A DNA stretch of 64,000 nt from Eutreptiella sp. 'Long Island Sound 2002' (GCA_964036045.1 OZ038395.1:7770755-7834754), one strand, 5' to 3'. Shown: positions 20,150 to 29,870, counted from the first letter of the stretch. Made by a program: numbers and translations. Notes: a model not told the origin generated them from the letters alone.

Positions 20150-21231
20150 TCACACCACTCAGAGGACCCCCCTCCCCCCCTACGCACCACACCCCAGCGA
20201 CTACCTACAGCTCTGCCAACGCCGCACCAACACCGACACCAACAATGGCGGAATGTGCTCGCCCACACAACAACAATAGAGGGCAGCCCAGGACAGCAAA
20301 GGACAGCCCAGAAAAGACGCCCAGGGCCCTGGGTGATGAGCCAATAGACACTTTACAGGGGCGGGGGGGGAGGCTGCGGACTCTTTCCTCTCCCCAACTG
20401 CGGGGACGCATACGAAGGGGAACTAGCCCCGGTCCCGAACCCTTAGACTGACAGCGGGCGCTACGTGCATGGTCTACCACCGCCGCGCCAGCTAAGGCCA
20501 TCATACCATCAAACAGCATGCGACTACGCCCAGGACAGACTGGGATATGTGGGCTAGCAGAAGCAAGTGGCCAAAACCACCCACACCAAGCACACCGACA
20601 CCAACAAGGAGCCCCCTTGAGCCAGGATCCCCCTCCTCAAGGGGAAGGAGGGGGCAGGGTGCCACAAACCCACTCCCTCCCCCTCCCCCGCCCCCTCCTC
20701 TACCCCCTCCCTACAGCAACACGCACCCCTGCCACCCAATGCCCCCCAGGGCAAACAAAATGGAGAGGGCGGGGAAGAAACTGGGCAGGGGGAAAGGGAC
20801 GAACAAAGGGAGGTAACAGGACAGGGCAGACCGCTCTCGCTGAAAACGGTGCAGAGCGCAGAAGGAGGAGAAGGAAAGGAAAAATGGGAAAGGATCATTT
20901 GTGGTTGTTAGAAGCCCCTGTCAGGACAATGATCCTGCAGATGTACACCCCATTGTGCACAAGTCAGTGCTGGGGTCGGCAAACCCCGCATGGACTCGGA
21001 GTGTGCATGCGGATGCACCTGGTCAACGGCACGGGCAACAGCCCCGTCTCCGGGACAGCCGACCCCCGGAGTAGTCCAACAAGACAAGTCATCCGGAGGC
21101 TCCGTTGAAACAACCAAAACACTTTCGGGCCCGCAGAGGGTCAGAATGAGCGGTGGCGAGAGGCCAATAGGCGCCGCCAAAGGCAAACAATCAGATACCG
21201 AGGCCTTGTGCCAACCCCCCCCCCCCCCCAC
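20150..21231 (+). mobile_element. R5 retroposon, longest copy
   Basis: Matches the 15.6-kb copy from GGGCCCTGGGTGATGAGCCA (~20325) onward and ends AGGCCTTGTGCCAA followed by a C-run at 21231. The true 5' end is unclear; the polar, CA-rich sequence from ~20150 may belong to it. The longest form is therefore around 0.9-1.1 kb, too long for a classic SINE, and is probably the 3' end of a LINE-like element. Confidence 0.7.
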
Positions 21232-21319
21232 GACGTTTCCCAACAAGCCAGCCACACCGAAGACCAGGCACTGGCCACCGGTCGTGCTCCCTCAACCAGC
21301 CATTCTGGATCCCCCCCCT

Positions 21320-21475
21320 CGGAACCAAAAGGAAGGTGTGTTTGGGGCCTGGGACTGAGATCCAGGGCACTGGGAACCTGTTTTGCTAAAAATCGGTCCG
21401 CCGATCTGTTCCGCCGACTTGTCGGGATTTCTTCGCCGATTTCCCTGCGCCCCCTTTGGGCCATCCTTGCTTTCC
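21320..21475 (+). repeat. R19 repeat copy A
   Basis: GGAAGGTGTGTTTGGGGCCT, GGGACTGAGATCCAGGGCA, TTTTGCTAAAAATCGGTCCG and CCGATCTGTTCCGCCGA are shared with 49965-50085. No terminal repeats identified. Confidence 0.75.
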
Positions 21476-21489
21476 CTCAAATCGCACGA

Positions 21490-21670
21490 CACCTGGAAAA
21501 TGCTGCGAGGTACCACTTGGCGATCCCAGACCCCTCGGGCCCGTGTTGCGTTCCCCGCATCGGATGTCGTACGCACCCTCCAAACTTCACGGTGTTGGGA
21601 CCGACATCTTGAGAAGGATGCCGCCAGGGGGCCGCTCGGCGGCAGATGCAGCACCCGTGAGCAGAGGGAC
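21490..21670 (+). repeat. R20 repeat copy (diverged)
   Basis: ACTTGGCGATCC, a CACCCTCCAAACTTC block and GTGAGCAGAGGGAC occur in the order of the better copies at 24495-24740 and 31105-31275. Confidence 0.6.
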
Positions 21671-21739
21671 CCCCCTCACCCACCAACAGTGCGTTTTCCC
21701 ACCAATGTGGGCCATTCCTCCTGAAGAACCCAAACCGGT

Positions 21740-22050
21740 AACAAACCGATACCGGTTGGTGGGTAGCCGACGGCGGTTGGGCGTTGGTGGGTAACTGACG
21801 GCGGTTGGGTAACCGACGGCGGTTGGTGGGTAACCGATGCCGGTTGGTGGGTAACCGATGCCGGTTGGTGGGTAACCGACAGCGATTGGTGGGTAACTGA
21901 CGGCGGTTGGTGGGTAACTGACGGCGGTTGGTGGACAACCGATGCCGGTTGGTGGGTAACCGACGGCGGTTGGTGGGTAACCGACGGCGGTTGGTGGACA
22001 ACCGATGCCGGTTGGTGGGTAACCGACGGTGGTTGGTGGGTAACCGTGAG
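21740..22050 (+). repeat. 21-mer minisatellite
   Basis: About 15 imperfect copies of GGTTGGTGGGTAACCGACGGC with variants (ACTGAC, CCGATGCC). It is the same CAACCGCC/GGCGGTTGG core seen inside MITE1 and MITE2. It ends about 95 bp upstream of the exon 9 acceptor. Confidence 0.92.
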
Positions 22051-22143
22051 CCTTCTACTTCGTCAGTGCGACGGAGGGAGTCTCCCCCTTTTCTCTCCCC
22101 CCCTTTGGGACGGCCCGGCCCTTGTGTCATGTCCCTCTCGCAG

Positions 22144-22474
22144 GTGTGGCTGAGGTCGGGCCAGCAGCACACCAGCAGCAGTGCCCCCTGGACGGAGGAG
22201 ACCCTCGACTTCCGGGGGGCGCTCGTGCAGGCGGTGCGGTTCACCTCCGTGACTGCGTCCGGGTTCAAGGGCGACACCGCGCTCGCGGACATCACCCTCC
22301 GGACCAGCAGCCCCCTGACGCCGTGCCTCAAGAACCACAGCGATGAGCTGCGGGCCATCGCCCCGGCCCACGCCCGGGACTACGTCGTCGCGGAGCTGGC
22401 GGACTTGGGCCTGGGAACGCCGGCGGAGCTGTACGTCAAGACCGACGCGGCCCTCCTGCTGCTGTGCACTTCCG
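22144..22474 (+). CDS. Exon 9: MAM C-terminal part plus novel AEL/KTDA motif
   Basis: Acceptor TCTCGCAG|GTGTGG (phase 0), donor TTCCG|GTGTGT (phase 1). The first ~54 residues finish the exon 8 MAM domain (VWLRSGQQ..., VRFTSVTASGFKGDTALADI). The last ~55 form a helical segment, YVVAELADLGLGTPAELYVK then TDAALLLLC, that is clearly related to the end of exon 10. I do not recognise that segment as a named domain. Confidence 0.92.
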
Positions 22475-23107
22475 GTGTGTGGGCGGGGCTGTCCTCCGGG
22501 AAGGGGGTGTTGACTTGCTTTTTCTATTCCGATGAAGGACGGGTGGAGGTGGTCGGTGGCGGGATGCGGTTAACCGACGACGGTTGAACCCCAACGGACG
22601 CCGGTTGGTGGGGACCGACTGCTGCGACTCGCCGGCTGGCGGTCTGAGGGGACGGAGGGCAGGGGGGGGTCCAGATTACAATAGTAATATTCCGCATTTC
22701 CCGTTGTTTCCGCAATTTCCGTAATTTTTCGCCTTTCTGTTTTGCAGATGTTGCACAATGTTAAGGTTCTTCAGCCGGGTTTTTGTTGTTTTTTTGGGGG
22801 GTTCCATGTGTCCGGCTTCTCATTGCCCAGGCTTCTTTTGACTGCGCATTTTTGACCGCAATGCCCGCCGAGCGCACATGATCAAAGCAGCCTTCCAAGT
22901 AGCAAAAAGTGTCGGACAGGAGGGGAGAGGCACCGCAGGGGCAGGGGACGCAGGAGGGCACGCACTGCGAGGGCAGGGGACGGAGGGGGGCGCGCACTGC
23001 AGTGGCAGGGGACGGAGGGCATTTGCGTCACCGCTCTGTCTTTCAGGGTCTCGAGTTGATGTGCTGCTGCCTCTGCCTGTGTCTCTCGCTCTTTCCCATG
23101 CTTCTCC
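22475..23107 (+). other. Intron 9, proximal part
   Basis: A GGTTAACCGACGACGGTT patch (22565-22590), an AT-richer patch with TTTCCG-type words (22680-22745), a TTTTTTGTT-rich patch (22775-22800) and tandem GCAGGGGACG.AGG units (22935-23015). No gene. Confidence 0.55.
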
Positions 23108-23482
23108 CCCTCCCTCTCCCTCTCCCTCTCCCTCTCCCTTTTTCACTCTCCCTTTTTCACTCTCCCTTTTTCACTCTCCCTTTTTCGCTCTCCCTTTTCC
23201 CTCTCCCTCTCCCTCTCCCTCTCCCTCTCCCTCTCCCTCTCCCTCTCCCTCTGCCTCTCCCTCTCCCTCTCCCTCTCCCTCTGCCTCTCCCTCTGCCTCT
23301 CCCTCTCCCTCTCCCTCTCCCTCTCCCTCTCCCTCTCCCTCTCCCTCTCCCTCTGCCTCTCCCTCTCCCTCTCCCTCTCCCTCTCCCTCTCCCTCTCCCT
23401 CTCCCTCTCCCTCTCCCTCTCCCTCTCCCTCTCCCTCTCCCTGTCCCTCTCCCCTCTCCCTCTCCCTCTCCCTCTCCCTCTC

Positions 23483-23513
<31 letters not shown>

Positions 23514-23515
23514 CA
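23108..23515 (+). repeat. (CTCCCT)n polypyrimidine tract, ~400 bp
   Basis: A nearly pure CTCCCT hexamer array with CTTTTTCA interruptions near its start and a few CTG/GT variants. It ends ~28 nt before the exon 10 acceptor, so it forms an extreme extension of the pyrimidine tract. The reverse strand is GAGGGA-rich, with G-quadruplex or triplex potential. Confidence 0.97.
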
Positions 23516-23543
23516 CACCTCCGCCGGTTTTCCCTCCGCAGAG

Positions 23544-23990
23544 AACGCCCGGATGTGCCCTGCGGGCGAGACCGTGTGGAGGCTGCCGTCCCGAACGGGC
23601 AATACGACGTGACGCTGGGGCTCGTGCACGGCTCCCTGCCCGGCAGCTGCCTGCTGCAGGACGCCGCGGTCGCGATGATGGACGCCGCGTCCGGCGAGGT
23701 CAAGCAGATCGTCAACGTGCGCGACAACCGCCTGCGCCTCGCGGGCGACTGGGACACCGGCTGCAAAGGGTTCAAGTACCTGGTGGCAGACCGCGTGCGC
23801 CCCAGCCAGTCCCTGATCAAGTGCATCATGCACAACCGCTGGCGCGACAGCGACCAGGTCCTCGCGATGTCCGTGCCGGAGGTGCGGATGGTCGTGGCCA
23901 TGGAGCTGCAGGCGCGGGGGGTGGCGACGCTGGCCGAGCTGAAGATGAAGACCGACGCTGAGCTCGGGGCGTTCTGCTCCGCAAACTCAG
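23544..23990 (+). CDS. Exon 10: malectin-like beta module plus AEL/KTDA motif
   Basis: Two tandem AGs precede it (CCGCAG, then AG). Only the second, starting at 23544, gives the phase 1 required by exon 9 and an open frame throughout; the first would shift frame. Donor ACTCAG|GTGTGC, phase 1. The first ~95 residues have [15 protein letters not shown], typical of malectin/galactose-binding-like modules, followed by a [16 protein letters not shown] strand. The C-terminus has [20 protein letters not shown] then TDAELGAFC, repeating the helical motif of exon 9. Confidence 0.85.
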
Positions 23991-24023
23991 GTGTGCCGTA
24001 CGCCAGAGGGAGGGGCTCTTTAG

Positions 24024-24345
24024 CAAGGCTGTCCTAAAGAACCTTTTTGTTTTGTTAAGGACAGCCCTTGAGGACAGCCCCTAGGAGCCGCCAACCACCA
24101 ACCGCCAACCACCAACCGCCAACCACCACCAACCGCCAACCGCCACCAACCGCCAACCGCCACCAACCGCCAACCACCACCAACCACCCTCCTGCCAACC
24201 GCAGACCATTGTTCAACAATGTTCGATCATGCTTCTGTGGTCTTGTGTCTTGCCCATGTCTCGACCACGAAGCAGAGTGCGTTCCTGTGAAGGTTCGTTT
24301 CTGTTGGCGTTACGAACCCCTTCTCTCCTTCTAAGGACAGCCCTA
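24024..24345. mobile_element. MITE1 (hAT-like) copy B, degraded
   Basis: Ends CAAGGCTGTCCT and AGGACAGCCCTA, a CAACCACCAACCGCC centre and the TTTTTGTTTTGTTAAGGACAG shoulder as in other copies. The flanking 8-mers (CTCTTTAG/CTTTTTGT) no longer match well, so this copy looks older. Confidence 0.75.
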
Positions 24346-24409
24346 CTTTTTGTGGTCAGGGCTCAACACGGATGCACGCCGGAGAACTTCATTTGTTGGG
24401 GGGGGGGGG

Positions 24410-24450
24410 GGAGACGGAATGTCACACAGGGGGGGGGGGGGGGGGGGGGG
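24410..24450 (+). repeat. LINE-A 3' stub
   Basis: GACGGAATGTCACACAGG followed by a ~20-nt G-run, preceded by another G-run. This is the terminal ~20 bp of LINE-A, consistent with an extremely 5'-truncated insertion into a G tract. Confidence 0.65.
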
Positions 24451-24494
24451 CATTCAAGCCCCAGTCCGCCCTCCCACCCCCTCCGAATGCCTGC

Positions 24495-24740
24495 GCACCA
24501 CCGATGGGTCACACTTGGCGATCCGGAACCCCCAGGCCCTGTGTCACAATCCCCACGTCAGATGTGGTGGTGAGCACCCTCCAAACTTCGCGAGCGTGGG
24601 AATGACCGATGGTGAAACACGCCGGGGCCGGCACGGGAGGGACGCAAAAGGCCAGGGGGCCAGGGGGCCGAAGCAGCGCCTGTGAGCAGAGGGACAACTG
24701 TCGCTCTCTCACCGGCCACCACATTGTCTGGGAACAAGCA
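24495..24740 (+). repeat. R20 repeat, best copy
   Basis: CACTTGGCGATCC, CCCACGTCAGATG, GAGCACCCTCCAAACTTCGC and CCTGTGAGCAGAGGGACAAC are shared with 31105-31275 and in decayed form with 21490, 36930, 40075 and 54325. Extent estimated from shared words; no inverted ends seen. Confidence 0.7.
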
Positions 24741-24861
24741 ATGCAGACGATCCCCCCCCCCAAAACTCGAACTGGTGTGCACACCCGGGGGCACCCACCC
24801 AACAGACTTTTGTGTGACCTTTGCATTGGACGGTGTCATCAGCGACTAACATCGTGGAGGA

Positions 24862-25225
24862 CAGGGGGGTCCTTAAGGGACCAGATTTTTTTTTTTTTTG
24901 CTAAGGACCGCCCCAAGGGACCACCAACCGCCAACCGCCAACTCCCATCAACTGCCAACCGCCGCCAACCGCCAGCGGCGACCAACCGCCAACTGCCAAC
25001 CACTGCCAACCGCCTCCAACCACCAACCGCCAGCCACCATCCGCCGCCAACCACCACCAACCGCCACCAACCGCGAGTTGCCAACTGCCAACCGCCAACC
25101 GCCGCCAACCGCCAACCGCCAACTGCCACCAACCATGGTTGAGCGCATGGAGTGCCTGCGGGCTTTTTTGGGAAAACTGGTACCGGAACACTTTTTTTTT
25201 TCCTTTTCCGTTAAGGACACCCCTG
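24862..25225. mobile_element. MITE1 (hAT-like) copy C
   Basis: Ends CAGGGGGGTCCTTAAG and GTTAAGGACACCCCTG, with an exact 8-bp target duplication GTGGAGGA at 24854-24861 and 25226-25233. T15 and T10 runs lie just inside each end, with a CCAACCGCC array in the centre. It is close in sequence to copy E at 48.5 kb, including the ACCATGGTTGAGC.CATGGAG block. Confidence 0.95.
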
Positions 25226-26224
25226 GTGGAGGAGGGCCTCCCACTGGTGCTGGGGCATGGCGCGTTTGGGGGTGTAGTCGTTGGGGTCGTGGGGGGCACG
25301 GGCGTAGAGCTCGCGTGTGGTGTAGAGGCGGTGGTGTCCGTCCCGCCTGCCTGCCCCGCCTGCCCATCGCACCCAGCGATGGAGCTTGCGCAGGGCGGGG
25401 GGGGGGGCCACCAGGTGAGGTCGGCGGGAGGGGGAGGGTGCAGGTAGGGGTACTGGCATCTGGCTTTTTAGACCGCGTTCCACCGCTTGCAAGGTCCGGG
25501 TTGCAGGGGGATGGTGATGTCTGGTGGGTTGAGCAAGCAATGATTTCCTGGTAATTTTGTGTAGAATGGGACCAGAGAGACCAGCCCCCCAAAAGGGGTC
25601 CAAGTGGTCTCCCATTTTAGGACCGATTGTAGCGCCGCGGGATGCATACTGACCCCCCCCCCCCCCTGTAGCCATCTGTGGCATGCAACGTGGAGGGTGG
25701 CGTACGACCTGTTTGTCTTCTTTAACAAATGATGCCCTGCCAATCCGGTGCAGGATTCGACAAAACAACCCCCCCTTCCAAAGGCTGCAAATTCGTCGCC
25801 CACCCGAGTACCGAATGGAGCATCATTTGAGGTTGGATTGGGTCGGGGACGCCCCCCCCCCCCCCCCCCCACATGATGGGCCACGTGTGACATACGATGG
25901 TGGAGGGTGGCGTATGGCCTGATTTTTTTTACAAAACAGATTTCTTGCCCATTGTGTGCAGACCTGGACAACCAACCCCCGGGAAACGGGGGCTTTGTGC
26001 CAAACCCCCAACCCCCAACCCCCCCGCCCCCTTGGTATGGCTGCAACGTCCATCAAAAAGGTGCCGGAGCGTTACATTTTACTCGCCAGAACGGCGGGGG
26101 GGGTTGCTTTTTTGGTGACCCCACCTCCATTGGAGATGCGGTGGAGAACAACGCTCCGAGGAACAATCATATTTTATGGCATTGTTGGGACACAAACCCT
26201 TGGTCTCGGACCCCCACCTCCCCC
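25226..26224 (+). other. Intron 10, distal part
   Basis: Contains two related blocks with GTGGAGGGTGGCGTA (25690 and 25902), a near-palindrome around CCCCCCAAAAGGGGTCC (25585), and long C-runs. Sequence at 25965-26030 ends GCTTTGTGCCAAACCCCC, possibly an R5-like tail. No gene. Confidence 0.5.
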
Positions 26225-26350
26225 CGCCAAGTGCCAGCTTCAATGGTGTTGGTAACCGACAGTAACCGCCCGCAACCGCTTGGCAACCTCCTCCAACCGC
26301 CGATCTAACCGCTTCTGGGGCCTCCTCTGAGATCCTTTCCCCGTCTAATG
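26225..26350 (+). mobile_element. MITE2, right half
   Basis: GCCAAGTGCCAGCTTCAATGG, GTAACCGACAGTAACCGCCC and GGCAACCTCCTCCAACCGCC lead to a decayed GTCTAATGCAGCCCTG end. It lies 26 bp before the exon 11 acceptor, so the element contributes flanking sequence to that splice site. Confidence 0.75.
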
Positions 26351-26376
26351 CAGCCCTGTCCTGCCCCTCTCCGCAG

Positions 26377-26702
26377 CGTCGGCCAGCCTCCTGGACCTCA
26401 GCAACGCCCCCGTGAAGGACTCGGGCTCCAACGACCCCTCAAAGCCGGTGACCAACACCCCCCAACCGACCAATCTGCCCTGGGGCCAGTGCGGGCACTA
26501 CACGTCGGCCTCGCGGCCCTGGTGGGGCGTCGACCTGGGAGCGTCGCACTGGCTCGCGAAGGTCGTGCTGTACAGCCGCACCGACGGTGCCGCCTACCGG
26601 CTCCAGGACGCGAACATCTACTTGGGCGACAACTGGGACCTCTACGACGGCAACGTGCTCGTGGCCTCGGGTGTGGATGTGCCGGCCGGAGCCCCTCTGG
26701 AG
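26377..26702 (+). CDS. Exon 11: F5/8 type C domain, N-terminal part
   Basis: Acceptor CTCCGCAG|CGTCGG (phase 1), donor CTGGAG|GTAGTG (phase 0). Encodes LLDLSNAPVKDSGS, NLPWGQCGHYTSASRPWW, GVDLGASHW, VVLYSRTD and NVLVASGVDVP, almost a copy of exon 7 up to the strand before AGRYL. The domain continues in exon 12 with no missing or repeated residues. A MITE2 begins only 44 bp into the intron. Confidence 0.95.
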
Positions 26703-26745
26703 GTAGTGGCCCTCCCCATTGCCCTGCCCCTGCCCGTCCCACGAC

Positions 26746-26960
26746 CAGGGATGCATTGGAAAGGGGGGGAGGTACCCCCCCCCCCCTCCAGGGCGCCCAG
26801 CCTATGCCCAGCCACTGTCTCCCTGACGCCAAGTGCCGGCTTCAGTAGCATTTGTAACCGACAGTAACCGCCCCCAACCGCTTTGGCAACCTCCTCCGAC
26901 CCCCTATCTAACCACCTCCGGGGCCGCCTCTGAGGTCCCTTCCCTTCCAATGCATCCCTG
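26746..26960 (+). mobile_element. MITE2, intact reference copy
   Basis: 215 bp with terminal inverted repeats CAGGGATGCATTGGAAAGG and CCCTTCCAATGCATCCCTG. The flanking 8-mers CCCACGAC and CCCACGCC match at seven of eight positions. CAGGG ends and 8-bp duplications place it with hAT-like MITEs. No coding capacity. Confidence 0.9.
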
Positions 26961-27395
26961 CCCACGCCTACGAGTTGCCCCCCTCGCCCTTGTGTGCCTG
27001 CCGTGTCCACGATGTACATGGGGCGACCACCGGCCAAAATATTTCTCCGCACCTGCCGACACCCGCCGGGTTGTGTGGTGGCATGCGAGTCCGCGTGTGT
27101 GTGTGTGCAGGCCTGGCCACGGCTGCATGGGTTCAGCGTGACGCACGCCGCACTCCAACTACTGACCCCTCTCCCTCTGGACATTGCTGCTCCCAAGCAC
27201 TGCTGCCTGCAGAGAGGCGCATAGCCCCCCGCGGTCAGGGCTTCTCTTTGACTGTCGGACGGCCTGACGAGACTTGAGCACTCAGTGCCTTTGTTAAGTG
27301 CCTGTGTGTCGCGTCATACGTGTGTGCAGGTCCACCACCAGCCACAGAAGTGCCACCCCCCCACCCCCCAACACCTGCTGTGGCGGTTGTTCGCC
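26961..27395 (+). other. Intron 11, middle
   Basis: GC-balanced, mostly unique sequence between MITE2 and the decayed repeat-protein frame. Nothing recognised. Confidence 0.5.
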
Positions 27396-27685
27396 CCCTG
27401 TTTGGCAGCTCAAAGTTAGCTCGGTGCGGTGCTCCAGGGCCTGCAAAGGCTGGGTTTGGTGTCGCACGGTTCAGTGGGGCTGGTTTTGAAGCTGCTGGGC
27501 TGAAAGGGTCTGGAGTTGAGTCCACACAGTGGAAGGAGGCAGGCTTTGATGCCACAGAGTTTGGGGAGGCAGGTGCCGCGCATCTCAAGATGGTTGGCTA
27601 CACTGCTGCGCAGCTGACGGACACTGGCTTTGATGCCGTCCAGTTGAAGGAGGCAGGCTTTGATGCTACACAATTGCGGAGGTAG
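27396..27685 (+). pseudogene. Relic of an AGFDAxQLKE repeat protein
   Basis: An open frame encodes degenerate ten-residue repeats: AGFEAAGLKG, WKEAGFDATEF, VGYTAAQLTD, TGFDAVQLKE and AGFDATQLRR, then a stop. Leu-Lys-x-Ala-Gly-Phe repeats of this type are common in algal and protist proteins (related to pentapeptide-like repeats). It lies inside intron 11, which splits one F5/8C domain in phase 0, so it cannot be an exon of the host gene. It is followed by a 29-bp DNA tandem repeat of the same word. Probably a captured or duplicated fragment. Confidence 0.6.
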
Positions 27686-27765
27686 GCTTTGATGCTACAC
27701 AATTGCGGAGGTAGGCTTTGATGCTACACAATTGCGGAGGCTGGCTTTGATGCTACATCCACGCT
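27655..27765 (+). repeat. 29-bp tandem GCTTTGATGCTACACAATTG
   Basis: Three to four near-identical units of GGCTTTGATGCTACACAATT plus GCGGAGGTA, the nucleotide-level amplification of the last AGFDATQL repeat unit. Followed to ~27955 by CA/CCCTGTCCACAC low-complexity sequence. Confidence 0.85.
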
Positions 27766-27965
27766 CTCACGTCCCCTGCCTGCACACTCATTTCCCCTGT
27801 CCACATTTCCGCTTTTCACACACTCACTCCCCCTGTCCACACACCCATTCCCCGCGTGCACACACCCACTCACCCTGTCCACAGCACCACTCCCCTGCTC
27901 CCTTCGTGTCCACACAACACACACCCGTGCCAGTGCATACATCCACACACCCTATGCCCCATCCC

Positions 27966-28165
27966 CCTCCAGGGAGCCCAGCCTATCCCTAGCCACTGTC
28001 TCCCTGACGCCAAGTGCCGGCTTCAGTGGCATTTGTAACCGACAGTAACCGCCCCCAACCGCTTTGGCAACCTCCACCGACCCCCTATCTAACCACCTCC
28101 GGGGCCGCCTCTGAGGCCCCTTCCCTTCCAATGCATCCCTGCCCACGCCTACAAGTTGCCCCCCG
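27966..28165 (+). repeat. Duplicate of MITE2 right part plus flank
   Basis: Nearly identical to ~26790-26985, including the MITE2 right terminal repeat and the non-MITE flank CCCACGCCTACAAGTTGCCC. It therefore arose by segmental duplication of 26.8-27.0 kb rather than by a new transposition. Confidence 0.8.
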
Positions 28166-28226
28166 CTGTCCACACACCACTGCACTTGCCCCTACCCTTG
28201 CCACCCCCCCCCCCCCCCATCTTCAG

Positions 28227-28575
28227 GTGAGCATCAACGCCGCCGGCAGATACCTGTTCGTCGCGCGCCCCTCCTCTCAGCTGACCATCTGCGCCATCGA
28301 AGTGTACGGCTTCGAAGACAAGCCCTCCCTCCCATACGCCCTATTCTACTCCGGCACGTGCCACTCCCACGGGTACCACCCCATCAGGAGCCAGGCGCAG
28401 TGCGAGGAGGCCGGGCAAGCCCTGCTGCTGGCCAACCCGTACCCCGACCGGTACAACGGCACGGCGCCCGGGTGCTCCGTCGCGGATCCTACAAACCTGC
28501 AGGAGCTGCACTTCAACCCGGTCAATCCGGGGGTCCCCCATCAATGCTCTGCATCAAACCCCTGCCTCTGCAAAG
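28227..28575 (+). CDS. Exon 12: F5/8C C-terminal strands plus cysteine-rich module
   Basis: Acceptor CTTCAG|GTGAGC (phase 0), donor TGCAAAG|GTTGCC (phase 1). The first ~30 residues (VSINAAGRYLFVA, ICAIEVYGF) finish the exon 11 discoidin domain. The remainder is a separate module: SGTCHSHGYHPI, QCEEAGQALLL, APGCSV, LHFNP and QCSASNPCLCK. This six-Cys layout is familiar to me from surface proteins of marine protists, but I know no firm family name. The exon starts with a near-perfect donor sequence directly after the acceptor. Confidence 0.93.
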
Positions 28576-28659
28576 GTTGCCCTGCTCCCTGGGCCTGGAG
28601 TTGGCTGTGAAGAGGGCGGGTATTACTGAGAGAATAATGGCATCAAGTCCCCAATAAGC

Positions 28660-28919
28660 CAGGGCCGTCCTTGAGAACCCCAAATTTTTGTTGTTAAGGA
28701 CAACCCCCAAGGACAACCAACCGCCAACCGCCAACCGCCACTAACCAGTAACTGCCAACCACCATCCGCCACCAACCGCCAACCGCCAACCATTGTTCAA
28801 TGCTGTTTCTGTGGTTTTGTGTCTTGCCCATGTCTTGACCACGAAGCAGAGAGCGCCCCCGTGAACATTCTTTTCTATTGGCGTCAGAAACCCCTTTTTT
28901 CCCCTTCAGGACAGCCCTG
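28660..28919. mobile_element. MITE1 (hAT-like) copy D
   Basis: 260 bp with ends CAGGGCCGTCCTTGAG and CTTCAGGACAGCCCTG and an exact 8-bp target duplication CAATAAGC at 28652-28659 and 28920-28927. Shorter CCAACCGCC centre than other copies. Confidence 0.95.
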
Positions 28920-29099
28920 CAATAAGCCCGGGTTCCCTGTCAAAAGGCACCCGCCCACCCACCCACCCCCTTCAGGGGCCACTGGACTGCGGCCCAGCGG
29001 CTCTCTCCCTGACCCCAACTGCCCCTCAGCCTCATTTGTAACAGTGACCGCCGCCAACCGTTTTCGCAACCCCTTCCACACCCCTGCCCAACCGCTCAA

Positions 29100-29290
29100 T
29101 GTCGCGTACTTCAGCTGTTGTGCTCGTGACGCCTGAACTAGAGGTGCTTGGTTCGAATCCCGCTGGAGCTAAGCAGGAATGCAGTGTCCTAGGCGCTAGG
29201 GTGTCTGTGACCCCATGAGCCTGAAGGAATACTGCGAGGGATAAGGAGGGCAACTTTACGCTGGAGCTCGGAGCACGCCCAAATACCTTA
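29100..29290 (+). repeat. tRNA-like SINE candidate, copy 2
   Basis: B-box GGTTCGAATCC at 29150, then AGGCGCTAGGGTGT and GACCCCATGAGC, matching copy 1 at 2760-2985 in order and spacing. It ends in TACCTTACCTTACATTACC. Confidence 0.55.
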
Positions 29291-29664
29291 CCTTACATTA
29301 CCCAACCGCTCCTGACACTGCTGCCTGGCAAACCTGCGCTTCCAATACATCTCCGCATGTACTACTCCAGCGTTTCAGGGATGACAATGTGTGTCTGGGC
29401 CTGACTGCGGAGTTGTGCAGCAGATGAGCCCCAGTTCGGGATGACGATCGTGTTTCAGGGGGTTGACCAGGGACCAGTCCTCCCGAAGCACCGGGTTAGA
29501 GCCCCTCCCCCCCGCCTGCCCAGTTCAGAGGCACGCCTCCACAAAACATAACCAAGAACGTGGAATCAGAAGAGCCAACCAGTGGGGAAAACACCTTTGA
29601 CCCCCCCCCCTTTTTGCAAGCAGCAGAAAAGGCAGGTCTGCAGTGGGTTCTCGCTGAAAGTGTT

Positions 29665-29870
29665 CCCCATTGTGCTTTTCACACACCAATTTGCCGTGCC
29701 CCCCCCCCCCCCCAACTCCTCTTTGAAGTCATGTTTTGAATGGGTGCGATCCAGTCGCTTTTGAGGGGTGGCTATGGCAAACGGGATACGTCCACCAAAG
29801 GGTCCACTGACACCCTCACCCGGCTCGCCTTAGTTGGGCTTTGCCCGCCCACCCCCCTCGGTCGTGCTAG
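29665..29870 (+). repeat. R21 repeat copy
   Basis: CACACCAATTTGCC, a C-run, TTTGAATGGGTGCGATCCAG and CGTCCACCAAAGGGTCCA parallel 13000-13150. Confidence 0.65.

Larger units (their letters stand above)
19182..22143 (+). other. Intron 8
   Basis: Holds (GGGGT)n at 19258-19283, an inverted R21 copy (19585-19700), two ~45-bp direct repeats (GTCAGGACTCGGAGAT... at 19898 and 20079), the longest R5 copy (to 21231), an R19 repeat (21320-21475), an R20 repeat (21490-21670) and a 21-mer minisatellite (21740-22050). Confidence 0.65.

Noticed and set aside
22909-23961. 350-codon Leu/Pro-repeat frame and its Arg/Glu-repeat antisense partner
   Set aside because: Both are translations of the (CTCCCT)n array and have no independent support.
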